Source: an uncultured Chlamydiaceae bacterium (lineage in GTDB: Bacteria > Chlamydiota > Chlamydiia > Chlamydiales > Chlamydiaceae). Taken from it: a DNA stretch of 50,592 nt. This document shows, one piece after another, positions 24,338-34,236 of the stretch. The notes beneath the pieces were generated by a model. It made no database searches. It had not been told where the DNA came from and saw nothing but the letters and a program-made list of their open reading frames with translations. Position numbers and translations under genes: made by a program. Location: NCBI GenBank assembly GCA_937884635.1, contig CALGBW010000038.1:1-50592 (forward strand), given 5' to 3'. Position 1 is the first letter of the stretch. Every line of letters starts with the position of its first letter.

Positions 24338-26275
24338 ATGACAACTTCTCTCCCTTTTCTACATTCTATTTCTGCTCCGGAAGATATTCGTGCGTTCTCT
24401 TTTGCAGAATTGGATGATCTAAGTAATGAGATGCGTCGTCACATTATCGATGTTCTCTCACAAACCGGTGGGCACCTATCTTCTAACTTAGGAATCATTG
24501 AACTTTCGATTGCTCTACATTACGTTTTTTCTTCACCAAAAGATAAATTCATCTTTGACGTAGGGCATCAAACATATCCTCATAAACTCCTGACTGGGCG
24601 CAATACAGAAGCATTTACTCATATTCGCCATGATGAGGGTCTCAGTGGATTTTCTCATCCTGGGGAATCCCCTCATGACTTATTCTTTTCAGGACATGCT
24701 GGTAACGCTCTTTCACTCGCTCTGGGTATGGCCAAAGCACGAGGAGACAGGGAAGAGCATATACTTCCTATTTTGGGAGATGCCTCCCTTTCCTGTGGAT
24801 TAACTCTAGAAGCTTTAAATAATATCCCTAGTGACTTGGCTAACTTTGTTGTGATTTTAAACGACAACAACATGTCCATTTCAGAAAACGTAGGAGCCAT
24901 GTCCAGGGAAATCTCACAATGGCTTCACCATCCTCGTGTTCATAACGTGTCTCATACGCTACGTAAATGGCTAAAGAAAATCCCCTCCTTTGGTGGGTAC
25001 TTAGCAAAACAAGGCGTAAGGCTATCAAAGAATGTTGCGTCCTTATTTTGTCCAAACCCCTTATTTGAACAATTTGGCTTGGCCTATGTTGGCCCTGTTG
25101 ATGGGCATAACATCAAGAAACTCATTGGATTACTACAAAAAGTCAAAAACCTTTCCTTCCCTGTTCTTGTTCATGTATGTACGATAAAAGGGAAAGGCCT
25201 GCATGTTGCTCAAGACAATCCATCTAAATACCATGGAGTTAAAGCCAATTTCTCCACTCAAGCAGAAGATAGACACCTTCCAACGGTTCCCCCTAATCCT
25301 ACCTATCCCAATGTTTTTGGTGATGTGATTTGCCAATTAGGAGAAAAGTACCCAACTCTGCAAGTAGTCACTCCTGCTATGTCTCTAGGATCCTGTTTAG
25401 AAAAATTTAAAGAACAGTTTCCTAACCGCTTTACTGACGTAGGCATTGCAGAAGGACATGCCGTTACATTCTCAGCTGGAATTGCTAAGACAGGAACGCC
25501 TGTTATCTGTTCTATCTACTCTACATTCCTCAATCGCGCACTAGATAACGTATTTCATGATGTGTGTATGCAGGGTCTTCCCGTGCTATTTGCTATTGAC
25601 CGTGCTGGCTTGGCTTATGGTGATGGATGCAGTCACCATGGCATTTACGATTTAAGCTTTCTACAAGCCATGCCTGGGTTGGTTATAGCTCAACCTAGAA
25701 ACAAACGCGTCTTCGAACAACTTCTACATGCTTGCTGGTCTTGGAATACTCCTGCTGTCATTCGTTACCCTAATATCACAGCCCTACAAACCGATCATTT
25801 ACCTGAAGACACTCATACTGAACGACAACCAGGGAAAGCAGAGATTTTAAGTCAGGGAGAAGACTTGCTGATCATCGCTTTAGGACATATGTGTTTTTCA
25901 GCATTAGAAATTAAGCTTAAACTGCTAGCCTATAGCGTTTCAGCCACCGTTGTTGACATTGTATTTGTCAAACCGTTGGATAAAAATCTGCTGAGTATTT
26001 TATTAATGACACATACAAAAGTGGTCATTATAGAAGAGCATTCCGTTTGTGGTGGTCTTGGATCGGCTTTGCAAACCTTCTTTTCCTCCTATCACTTTCA
26101 TGTAGATGTCTTACATTTCGGGGTTCCTGACATTCTATTCTTCCATGGTGACACGAAAACACTGACAAGGAAAGTGGGCTTAGATGTAGAAAGTATGTTG
26201 CATCGTATTCTTACGCATTTCCATTTTCACGCAACAAGGCATTTGCATAGTGCAAAAGAATGCCCAAAGTGTTAA
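24338..26275 (+). CDS. dxs: 1-deoxy-D-xylulose-5-phosphate synthase
   Basis: 645 aa thiamine-diphosphate enzyme making DXP from pyruvate and glyceraldehyde 3-phosphate, the entry of the MEP isoprenoid pathway. Motifs are DVGHQTYPHKLLTGR, SGHAGNALSLALGMA, the cofactor motif from GDAS to NDNNMSIS, DVGIAEGHAVTFSAGIA, IDRAGLAYGDG and the C-terminal VIIEEHSVCGGLG. The usual GDG of the cofactor motif is GDA here; the metal-binding Asp and Asn are kept. It sits between xseB-like and pyk, and tpiA, which supplies one substrate, is in the same run. Confidence 0.96.
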   Translation: MTTSLPFLHSISAPEDIRAFSFAELDDLSNEMRRHIIDVLSQTGGHLSSNLGIIELSIALHYVFSSPKDKFIFDVGHQTYPHKLLTGRNTEAFTHIRHDEGLSGFSHPGESPHDLFFSGHAGNALSLALGMAKARGDREEHILPILGDASLSCGLTLEALNNIPSDLANFVVILNDNNMSISENVGAMSREISQWLHHPRVHNVSHTLRKWLKKIPSFGGYLAKQGVRLSKNVASLFCPNPLFEQFGLAYVGPVDGHNIKKLIGLLQKVKNLSFPVLVHVCTIKGKGLHVAQDNPSKYHGVKANFSTQAEDRHLPTVPPNPTYPNVFGDVICQLGEKYPTLQVVTPAMSLGSCLEKFKEQFPNRFTDVGIAEGHAVTFSAGIAKTGTPVICSIYSTFLNRALDNVFHDVCMQGLPVLFAIDRAGLAYGDGCSHHGIYDLSFLQAMPGLVIAQPRNKRVFEQLLHACWSWNTPAVIRYPNITALQTDHLPEDTHTERQPGKAEILSQGEDLLIIALGHMCFSALEIKLKLLAYSVSATVVDIVFVKPLDKNLLSILLMTHTKVVIIEEHSVCGGLGSALQTFFSSYHFHVDVLHFGVPDILFFHGDTKTLTRKVGLDVESMLHRILTHFHFHATRHLHSAKECPKC

Positions 26276-26354
26276 AGCCCACAGACCTATTCCGGTAATC
26301 TAGATGATAGAAAGCCTCTTATACGAGGCTGTGTTAACTCAGTATGTGAATAAT

Positions 26355-27800
26355 ATGATTATAAGAACAAAAATCATTTGCACGATTGGCCCTGCAACGA
26401 ATTCTCCTGAAATGTTAGAAAAACTATTAGATGCAGGGATGAACGTAGCCAGGCTAAATTTTAGTCACGGAACACATGAAGACCATGCGAGAACCATTGC
26501 ATACTTAAAAGAGTTACGAGAAAGACGTCGCGCTCCTTTAGCAATTATGCTCGACACGAAAGGCCCTGAGGTTAGGTTGGGAACCATTCCTAATCCAATC
26601 AAAGTCAAAAAAGGAGATAAAATTCGACTGATTAGTCAAGAAGTAGAAGGTTCATTAGAAGGAGGCATTTCCCTCTATCCTCATCATATTTTCCCCTGTA
26701 TCAAAGAGGGATCGCTAGCATTAATTGATGATGGATACATACAAGCTACAGTTACATCCGTCAATGAACATGAGCTAGAATTAGAATTCATCAATTCAGG
26801 AGAATTAAAATCCCGCAAATCCGTCAGCATCAAAGACCTTGAGCTCAGCTTGCCCTTCATGACAGAAAAGGACATAGCAGATTTACGTTTTGGTGTAGAA
26901 CAGCAGGTGGATGTCATTGCTGCTTCCTTTGTTCGCTATGCAGAAGACATTCAAAGCATGCGCAAATGCCTGGCTGAGTTTGGCTGTCCTCATATGCCTA
27001 TCGTAGCAAAAATAGAAAATAGCTTAGGGGTAAAAAACTTCCGTCAAATTGCTGAAGAAGCTGATGGAATTATGATTGCCAGGGGGGATTTAGGTATTGA
27101 ACTGTCTGTTGTAGAGGTCCCCAACCTACAGAAATTCATGGCTAAGACATCTAGGGAAAAGGGAAGATTCTGCATTACAGCAACACAAATGTTAGAATCC
27201 ATGATTCGTAACGCCCTTCCTACGCGAGCAGAAGTCTCTGACATTGCTAATGCCATTTATGATGGAACATCTGCTGTTATGTTATCAGGAGAGACAGCAT
27301 CTGGAATCCATCCCATAGAAGCTGTCAAAATCATGCGTTCTGTAATTCAAGAGACAGAAAAGCATTTGAATTACCGTTCGTTCTTAAAACTGTCTGAATC
27401 AGAAAGTGCATTCAAAGTATCTCCTTATTTAGAATCAATAGCTCTTGCCGGTATTCATATTGCCGACAAAGCCCATGTAAAAGCAATTATCGTCTATACA
27501 GAGACTGGGGGAACACCGATTTTCCTATCTAAATACCGTCCACAGTTTCCTATTATTGCGGTTACACCCCACCTATCTGTCTATTATTATTTAGCTTTAG
27601 AATGGGGAATCTACCCCATGCTCTCCCCTGACGCAGACCGGGCTGTCTGGCGTCATCAGGCATGTTTGTATGGGATAGAAAAAGGAATGTTAACTAACTA
27701 CGATAAAATCCTTGTATTTAGTCGTGGTGTGGGTATGAAAGAAACTAATACACTCACACTCACAACTGTGAACGATGTCATTACATCAGCCTCAGCCTAA
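26355..27800 (+). CDS. pyk: pyruvate kinase
   Basis: Final glycolytic step, phosphoenolpyruvate plus ADP to pyruvate plus ATP. The ATG at 26355 gives MIIRTKIICTIGPATNSPEM and 481 aa, as in other chlamydial enzymes; the open frame from 26304 adds an unsupported 17 residues. Motifs: MNVARLNFSHG, LDTKGPEVR, the catalytic IVAKIEN, MIARGDLGIE and TATQMLESM. The C-terminal domain is present. It is followed 24 bases later by uvrA. Confidence 0.97.
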   Translation: MIIRTKIICTIGPATNSPEMLEKLLDAGMNVARLNFSHGTHEDHARTIAYLKELRERRRAPLAIMLDTKGPEVRLGTIPNPIKVKKGDKIRLISQEVEGSLEGGISLYPHHIFPCIKEGSLALIDDGYIQATVTSVNEHELELEFINSGELKSRKSVSIKDLELSLPFMTEKDIADLRFGVEQQVDVIAASFVRYAEDIQSMRKCLAEFGCPHMPIVAKIENSLGVKNFRQIAEEADGIMIARGDLGIELSVVEVPNLQKFMAKTSREKGRFCITATQMLESMIRNALPTRAEVSDIANAIYDGTSAVMLSGETASGIHPIEAVKIMRSVIQETEKHLNYRSFLKLSESESAFKVSPYLESIALAGIHIADKAHVKAIIVYTETGGTPIFLSKYRPQFPIIAVTPHLSVYYYLALEWGIYPMLSPDADRAVWRHQACLYGIEKGMLTNYDKILVFSRGVGMKETNTLTLTTVNDVITSASA

Positions 27801-27823
27801 CTCTTAGAAATAAGGAACCGTTC

Positions 27824-30800
27824 ATGTCTTCTGTATTGCTTTCTGGAATACGAGTACGCAATCTTCAAGATGTCTCGGTTTCCTTTACTCCCGGAGAAAT
27901 TGTTTTACTTACAGGAGTTTCTGGATCAGGTAAATCTTCCTTAGCCTTTGATACCATTTATGCCATAGGTAGAAAACGATACCTCTCCACGCTTCCTGCA
28001 TTCTTTGCTACGAAGTTTTTCCCCATGCCTACACCACAAGTAGAGCATGTAGAAGGACTATCTCCAACCATTGCGGTTAAACAGCACTTCTTTGCAAAAA
28101 ATATCCATGCAACCGTGGGAAGCACAACGGAGATTCTACAACATTTAGGCTTACTCTTTGCTCTAGATGGAGAAGCCCGGGATCCTGATACACAAGAACC
28201 TTTGCATATACAAAGCAAAGATAGCATCCTTTCTTTCATTATGGAACTTCCTGAAGAAAAGCCCATCTCTTTTTTCGCTCCTCTCCTTGATAAAGCTCCA
28301 ACTTCTGTCCAGGAATCTATCCGCAATGGCTTTACTAAAGTCTACATTGATGGAACCCCACATCCCCTATATACCTTTGTGCAAGATGGCCTTCCTGAGG
28401 AGAAAGAGACCTATATCTTAGTAGATGCTGTCATAAAACGTCCTTCCAATCACCCTCGCTTAAAAGTAAGTTTACTTGCTACTTTAGAGCTTGGGAAAGG
28501 ACACTGTTTTTTGGAAACCTCACAAGGAAAATACAGTTTTTCTACACAAGTCTACGTAGAAGAAAAACAAAAAACCTATGTACCACTTACTCCCCAGCTT
28601 TTCTCCCCTCATTCCACACAAAATCGCTGTTCTCAATGCCGCGGTTCTGGTCTTCTTTTAACAATTACAGATTCCTCTTTGATTAACCCCAACGCCTCTA
28701 TTCAGGAGAACTGCTGTCCCTGCATGGGAAATGCCTCTACATTTCTCTATCGGACGATCTACCAATCCCTCGCACAAGCCTTAGGCTTTCAGCTGGACAC
28801 ACCTTGGAAAGAACTTCCTAAGGATATTCAAGAGACCTTTCTCTATGGGAAAGATCAACTCATCCTGCCAGTGAAACTCATTGATGCCGCCCTAGGAAAA
28901 CGCACTTTATCTTATAAAATCTGGAAAGGAGTCCTCAATGAATTAGGGGAAAAAATCCGATACTCCTCTTCCCCTGAAGATCTGATTCCTGCAGGAATAT
29001 CTTGTTCACCATGTCCTAGATGTCATTACACTGGCCTAGGAGAATATGCCTTGGCTGCAATCTGGCATGGGAAAAGCTTTGCAGACTTTTACCATATGTC
29101 TCTGAAGGATCTTAATAGGTTCCTTCAAACTCTTTCCACTCAGTCACCTGCTGTAGAAGAGGTAATTCAAGGAATCATCTCACGTGTATCAACTCTGAAT
29201 GACTTAGGATTATCCTACCTCACCTTAGACAGATCTCTAGCCACCTTATCAGGTGGAGAACAGGAACGCACTGCTCTTGCCAAACACCTGGGGGCTGAGT
29301 TGTCTGGCATCACCTATATTTTAGACGAGCCTTCTATAGGTTTACATCCTCAAGATACGCATAAGCTCATACGCGTTATTCAAAAGTTACGAGACAGAGG
29401 AAATACGATTCTTGTCGTTGAACATGACGAGCACATGATTTCCTTTGTTGACCGCATTATTGACATAGGCCCTGGAGCAGGAGCTCTAGGTGGGCAGATT
29501 CTCTTTAATGGGGAACCGAGACACTTTCTTAAGGAATGCTCTTCTTTAACAGCGCAGTACCTCCGCCATGAGAAAGAAATCCCAATTCCTGAGAAAACAC
29601 CGTGGTCTCAGGGATTTCTCTCTCTGCGACATGCAAACAAACACAATCTAAAAGATATCTCTATCTCACTACCCTTAGGGAAAATCACGTCGATCACAGG
29701 AGTATCTGGCTCTGGCAAGTCAACACTCATTAATGAAGTCCTCCTTCCTGCCGTACAACGATCTTTAGAAGGAAGAGAAGAGCCTCTTTTACAGATAGAC
29801 GGTAATCTAATCCAACGCTGTGTGCATATCTCCAGGGATCTTCCTGGCAGGTCTCAGCGGTCAATCCCTCTTACCTACCTCAAGATTTTTGATGCTATCC
29901 GCCACTTATTTGCACAACAACCCTATAGCATTCGCAGGGGACTCACCAAAGGACATTTCAGCTTCAACACCCCTTTAGGAGCCTGTCCGGAATGTCAAGG
30001 GCTAGGGTTTGTCACCCCTAATGATGTGACAGAAAAGGTTCTTTGTTCACAATGCCACGGAGCCCGGTTCCAAGAGCAAATATTAGAAGTTAAGTTTCAA
30101 GGGAAATCCCTAGCTGAAATCCTAGATATGACAGCAGGTGAGGCTGAGGTTTTCTTTCAAACAGTTCCCCATATCCACGAGCAGATTTTCACTCTCTGTT
30201 CCCTAGGACTCAGCTATCTACCACTAGGAAGGCCTCTGTCCAGTCTATCAGGTGGAGAGATGCAACGGCTGAAGCTTGCTTCTGAATTTCTCCTGCCTCG
30301 ACAAGAAGCAACATTATATATCTTGGATGAGCCTACAACGGGATTACACACCCATGATGTGCACACATTAATCGAAGCTCTTTTATCCCTATCAAGACAA
30401 GGGCATACAGTTATCATCATTGAACATAATATGCACGTTGTGAAGATCTCCGACTATGTAATTGAACTCGGTCCTGAAGGAGGGGCGGAAGGAGGTTATG
30501 TACTGGCACAATGCCCACCAGAGGAGCTAATCCAGCTAACAACACCAACAGCATATGCCCTAAAACCGTATTTCTCTGCCCCTCAGCTACCTGAAATTAA
30601 AAAAGACGGTCCTAAAGTCCCTATCAATCAAGCTATCACTCTCACAGATGTTCATCATAATAACCTGAAGCACATCGACCTAACCATTCCCACTCATTGC
30701 CTGACAGCTGTTGTAGGTCCCTCAGCATCAGGGAAGCATACACTAGTCTTTGATGTCCTGCACGCTTCTGGTAACCTCGCTTACGCAGAACTTTTCCCTA

Positions 30801-33175
30801 CGTATATTCGCCAGGCGCTGATCAGGCAAACCTTCCTTCCACATGTTGAGAAAGTACAGGGACTCTCTCCTGTGATTGCTATTAAGAAAGAAAGCTCTTT
30901 GGGGAGCTCTAAATATTCCCTAGCTTCTTTATTGGGGATCTCATCTGAATTAGAAAAAATTTTCTCTTTATCAGGAACACCCCATTCTCCGATCACAGGG
31001 AAGCCTCTTACTAAGGTTACAATCCCCTCTATTATAGAAGAGTTATTAGCCACTTATAAGGGAACCTATATTACAATTACCGTTCTTATCCCTGAAGAAA
31101 AAGACCTTACCACCTTTCTCCTAGCAAAACAGATGGAAGGGTATGTAAAGCTCGCTGCTAACAACACCTTTTATGATATAGAAGAAGGCCTTCCCAAGAA
31201 CCTCTCCTCGCCCGCTCTCGTTATACAACATGTCAAAGTCGAAGAAAAACAAGAGGCCTCCCTGTCTTCTGCCTTAGCCCTCGCCTTTTCTCAAGGGAAA
31301 ACCTGCCGTATTCTGTGTTCAGATGGCCATGCACCCAAAACCTATACACTTGGCTGGCAGGATTCCCTGGGGAATACCTATCCTCCTTTAAATAAAAAAA
31401 TGTTCTCGCCTTACCAACCAGAGGGCGCGTGTCCTACTTGTCATGGAAGCGGTCACATAACACGAATTTCTCTTGCGCATCACCAAGAACAATTAGGAAC
31501 TTATACTCCCTTGGAGCTTGTATCGTGGCTATTCCCCCACTACCCAGTGGATTCTACACTAGCATTATTACAATCTTGTTCAATTGCTCCTGAAACCCCT
31601 ATCCAAACTCTAAGCCCGGAAACATTCCAGCTGCTTTGTCAGGGAACTGCTGATACAAGAGGACTTGATATCCTATTGACAGAAGCATATGAGCAAGCTC
31701 CTTCTGCTTTAGCCTCACCCCTCTTTACATCTATTCCGTGTCCTTCCTGTGAAGGAAGCGGATTGAATGCCTATACTCGACATGTGCATGTATGCGGACA
31801 AACGCTTCACTCTCTCTACAAGCAAGACGCTCAATTTCTTAAACAGTTTCTTTCTACCTTACCTGAAGGAATACAAGTGCAAGATCTTTTACAACGCCTG
31901 GATATTGTGGAGAAGGTGGGGTTGGATTATATCAATCTAGGGCAAAAACAAGATTCCCTGAGCAGTGGAGAGGCCTATCGTCTTCGTCTAGCGAAAATAC
32001 TATCGGCGAGTCTGACTCACATCTTATATTTATTAGAAGACCCCTTAGCAGGACTCCATCCTACTGACAAACCCAAAATCATTACCCTGCTTAAGGAAGT
32101 AGTAGCTCAGAAAAACACAGTGATTGCTACAGATCGACATGGACTAGCAAACCATGCAGATCATGTCATTCCTCTCGGCCCCGGATCAGGTCCTTTAGGA
32201 GGAACACTCCTTGATACGATACCTGAAGAGAAAGAACGGTTAGTTACAGATCACCCACTGCAACCTTCTACTCGTACTTGGTCCGTGCATGTATCCTCCA
32301 ATAATCTTCAAGATCTCACCCTTCCTCTCCCTCTAGGAAATCTTGTGGGAATTTCTGGGCCTTCTGGATCAGGGAAAACTACGTTATTGATGGAGGGGTG
32401 TTACCCAGAAGCAGAAAAATGGATCGAAATTGGAAAGGCTCCTTTTTCTGAAGTCCTGGTTTTAGATTCTTACCCAATCCCAGCTTCAACGCGATCTGAT
32501 ATCGGCACATACTTCGATATCACCCCTACGTTACGGTCATTCTATTCCTCGCTGACACAAGCAAAATCCTTACATATTACCCCTGCTATGTTCAGCACAA
32601 ATACCAAACAGGGACAGTGTTCGGACTGCTTAGGCTTAGGATATCACCTCATCGACCGAGCGTTCTATGCTATTGAACAACGTCCTTGCCCCACCTGTTC
32701 TGGATATCGGATTCAACCTCTTGCTCAAGAAGTTGTTTATGAGGGAAAACATTTTGGTCAGATTTTACAAATGCCTGTTGAAGAGATCCTCGCTTTATTC
32801 CCCTTCCTAAAAAAAATCAGGGCTCCCCTCCAGGCTCTTATTCAAGCTGGGCTTGGCTACCTTCCCATAGGAAGAAGCTTTTCTTCGCTATCTTTAGGAG
32901 AACGTATAACAATAAAAATAGCCCGATTTTTATACCTGCCACCTAAACACCCTACGTTATTCCTCTTAGACGAGCTTTCTTCTTCTTTGGATAGGGATAA
33001 GAAACACAGACTGTACAAACAATATAGAAAATTGATTCAAGAAGGCCATTCCCTCATTATCGTTGAGCATGACCCAGAGCTTTTAGCTTGTGTAGATCAT
33101 ATCGTAGAGCTAGGACCGAAAGCAGGGAAGTACGGAGGTAAGGTCGTCTATCAAGGTCCCCCTATGAGTGAGTAA
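27824..33175 (+). CDS. uvrA: double-length UvrA excinuclease subunit
   Basis: 1,783 aa, about twice the usual UvrA (940). Residues 1 to about 930 form a complete UvrA: Walker A GVSGSGKSS (31-39) and GVSGSGKST (~625), signatures LSGGEQER (~475) and LSGGEMQR (~808), ILDEPSIGLH and ILDEPTTGLH, and CxxC zinc modules. Residues about 935-1783 are a second, degraded UvrA-like half: Walker A GPSASGKH (~964), signature LSSGEAYR, LLEDPLAGLH, then an intact GPSGSGKTT (~1511) but LSLGERIT and LLDELSSSLD. It keeps its own CxxC pairs. The protein recognises DNA damage for nucleotide excision repair. The doubled form is known in Chlamydiaceae; the role of the second half is unclear. Its end overlaps holA by 14 bases, convergent. 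Confidence 0.96.
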   Translation: MSSVLLSGIRVRNLQDVSVSFTPGEIVLLTGVSGSGKSSLAFDTIYAIGRKRYLSTLPAFFATKFFPMPTPQVEHVEGLSPTIAVKQHFFAKNIHATVGSTTEILQHLGLLFALDGEARDPDTQEPLHIQSKDSILSFIMELPEEKPISFFAPLLDKAPTSVQESIRNGFTKVYIDGTPHPLYTFVQDGLPEEKETYILVDAVIKRPSNHPRLKVSLLATLELGKGHCFLETSQGKYSFSTQVYVEEKQKTYVPLTPQLFSPHSTQNRCSQCRGSGLLLTITDSSLINPNASIQENCCPCMGNASTFLYRTIYQSLAQALGFQLDTPWKELPKDIQETFLYGKDQLILPVKLIDAALGKRTLSYKIWKGVLNELGEKIRYSSSPEDLIPAGISCSPCPRCHYTGLGEYALAAIWHGKSFADFYHMSLKDLNRFLQTLSTQSPAVEEVIQGIISRVSTLNDLGLSYLTLDRSLATLSGGEQERTALAKHLGAELSGITYILDEPSIGLHPQDTHKLIRVIQKLRDRGNTILVVEHDEHMISFVDRIIDIGPGAGALGGQILFNGEPRHFLKECSSLTAQYLRHEKEIPIPEKTPWSQGFLSLRHANKHNLKDISISLPLGKITSITGVSGSGKSTLINEVLLPAVQRSLEGREEPLLQIDGNLIQRCVHISRDLPGRSQRSIPLTYLKIFDAIRHLFAQQPYSIRRGLTKGHFSFNTPLGACPECQGLGFVTPNDVTEKVLCSQCHGARFQEQILEVKFQGKSLAEILDMTAGEAEVFFQTVPHIHEQIFTLCSLGLSYLPLGRPLSSLSGGEMQRLKLASEFLLPRQEATLYILDEPTTGLHTHDVHTLIEALLSLSRQGHTVIIIEHNMHVVKISDYVIELGPEGGAEGGYVLAQCPPEELIQLTTPTAYALKPYFSAPQLPEIKKDGPKVPINQAITLTDVHHNNLKHIDLTIPTHCLTAVVGPSASGKHTLVFDVLHASGNLAYAELFPTYIRQALIRQTFLPHVEKVQGLSPVIAIKKESSLGSSKYSLASLLGISSELEKIFSLSGTPHSPITGKPLTKVTIPSIIEELLATYKGTYITITVLIPEEKDLTTFLLAKQMEGYVKLAANNTFYDIEEGLPKNLSSPALVIQHVKVEEKQEASLSSALALAFSQGKTCRILCSDGHAPKTYTLGWQDSLGNTYPPLNKKMFSPYQPEGACPTCHGSGHITRISLAHHQEQLGTYTPLELVSWLFPHYPVDSTLALLQSCSIAPETPIQTLSPETFQLLCQGTADTRGLDILLTEAYEQAPSALASPLFTSIPCPSCEGSGLNAYTRHVHVCGQTLHSLYKQDAQFLKQFLSTLPEGIQVQDLLQRLDIVEKVGLDYINLGQKQDSLSSGEAYRLRLAKILSASLTHILYLLEDPLAGLHPTDKPKIITLLKEVVAQKNTVIATDRHGLANHADHVIPLGPGSGPLGGTLLDTIPEEKERLVTDHPLQPSTRTWSVHVSSNNLQDLTLPLPLGNLVGISGPSGSGKTTLLMEGCYPEAEKWIEIGKAPFSEVLVLDSYPIPASTRSDIGTYFDITPTLRSFYSSLTQAKSLHITPAMFSTNTKQGQCSDCLGLGYHLIDRAFYAIEQRPCPTCSGYRIQPLAQEVVYEGKHFGQILQMPVEEILALFPFLKKIRAPLQALIQAGLGYLPIGRSFSSLSLGERITIKIARFLYLPPKHPTLFLLDELSSSLDRDKKHRLYKQYRKLIQEGHSLIIVEHDPELLACVDHIVELGPKAGKYGGKVVYQGPPMSE

Positions 33176-34103
33176 CCTTACTTACAAACATCTCTAGAGT
33201 TAGAATAGGATCCTGATCATTATTTTTAATCAAGTTCTCGGCATAGAACAGCTCACTCATGGCATATAAGAAAAATTGTCTTTTGCTGATTAAACTAGTC
33301 TTATTCTTTCGATCATGAGGCTCTTCTTCTAAGCTTCGCAATGCGTGCATGTATCTGCTTCTTATAAACGCTAAAAGAGAAAGAGGGTCTTCCCCTCCTT
33401 CCGAGATCAAAAGCTGCAAAGCCTTGTGGCTATTCACAAAATTTCTATCAAGAAGTGCTTGCATAAACTGCCAGAGAGAGGTGCTCTCTTCTTTTGTCAC
33501 AAAAGCTTGCACATCCTGTTTCTCTATCGCTTGTTTCCCTCCTAAAAAACATAAGAACTTATGGAATTCACTAGAAATATACATAGAATCTTTCTGAGGG
33601 AATTTCTCAACAAAGGCTAACGCTGCCTGCTTAGGGCAGGTAATCCCTAGTTTCTGCGCTTCCAAACTCAACAATTCTGCAAGACGCGTTTCTTTCTCAG
33701 ATCGCATTTCTCCAAATAATGAAACCGAAGCCCCTAAATTCATTTGCTTCGCAAGAGACTGAAAACAAGTGAGGTCTGTAGTAAACAGCCATAATAGCAA
33801 ATGTGGATGGGGACGTTGGATATACTGCGTAATAAAATGCAAAAAATCCTTAGATGCCTTTTCTAGCCGTGTAATCCCTACCCACTCCTTTTGAGCAAAC
33901 AAACTATAATGATCTGTCCATGGAGTAAGGTCTTCGATCTTCAAACCCACCCCATCCCATATCTTTATACTGGAAATGGAACACAGCTGCGGACAAATCG
34001 CGCTATCCTCCTGGTGTTTAGAACCTAAAAGAACAATAGGAAATGGCTCATTACGATAAGCATGAGCAAATGCAGAAAATGTAGAAAAGGCAGACACAAA
34101 CAC
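33162..34103 (-). CDS. holA: DNA polymerase III delta subunit-like protein (clamp loader)
   Basis: 313 aa, the length of HolA/delta. The C-terminal half (LWQFMQALLDRN, KALQLLISEGGEDPLSLLAFIRSRYMHALR) has the helical pattern of the delta collar domain, and the N-terminal half fits its divergent ATPase fold without Walker motifs. It opens the beta clamp during loading, so its partner is the dnaN product of this window. GTG start at 34103; a second GTG at 34097 is better spaced from AGGG. Position next to hctB matches CT047. Confidence 0.8.
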   Translation of the reverse strand: MFVSAFSTFSAFAHAYRNEPFPIVLLGSKHQEDSAICPQLCSISSIKIWDGVGLKIEDLTPWTDHYSLFAQKEWVGITRLEKASKDFLHFITQYIQRPHPHLLLWLFTTDLTCFQSLAKQMNLGASVSLFGEMRSEKETRLAELLSLEAQKLGITCPKQAALAFVEKFPQKDSMYISSEFHKFLCFLGGKQAIEKQDVQAFVTKEESTSLWQFMQALLDRNFVNSHKALQLLISEGGEDPLSLLAFIRSRYMHALRSLEEEPHDRKNKTSLISKRQFFLYAMSELFYAENLIKNNDQDPILTLEMFVSKVTHS

Positions 34104-34166
34104 TACCCTGGCCAGTCTGTAACTGACTGGATTATAGGCATTCTGCTCTTAATAGGAAATGACTAG

Positions 34167-34212
34167 AAAAAAGAGAGGACCCATCCAAGGATAAATTCCT
34201 CTAAGGTCCTCT
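34167..34212 (-). terminator. hctB terminator
   Basis: Read leftward, AGAGGACC and GGTCCTCT (34205-34212 and 34174-34181) form an 8 bp perfect stem with a 23-base loop, followed by C and six T residues. It lies 25 bases after the hctB stop codon. Confidence 0.8.
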
Positions 34213-34236
34213 AACAAAACAAACAATAAGAAAAGA

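Noticed and set aside
27958..28326. 122 aa leftward frame opposite uvrA
   Set aside because: It is entirely antisense to an intact UvrA domain with clear motifs.
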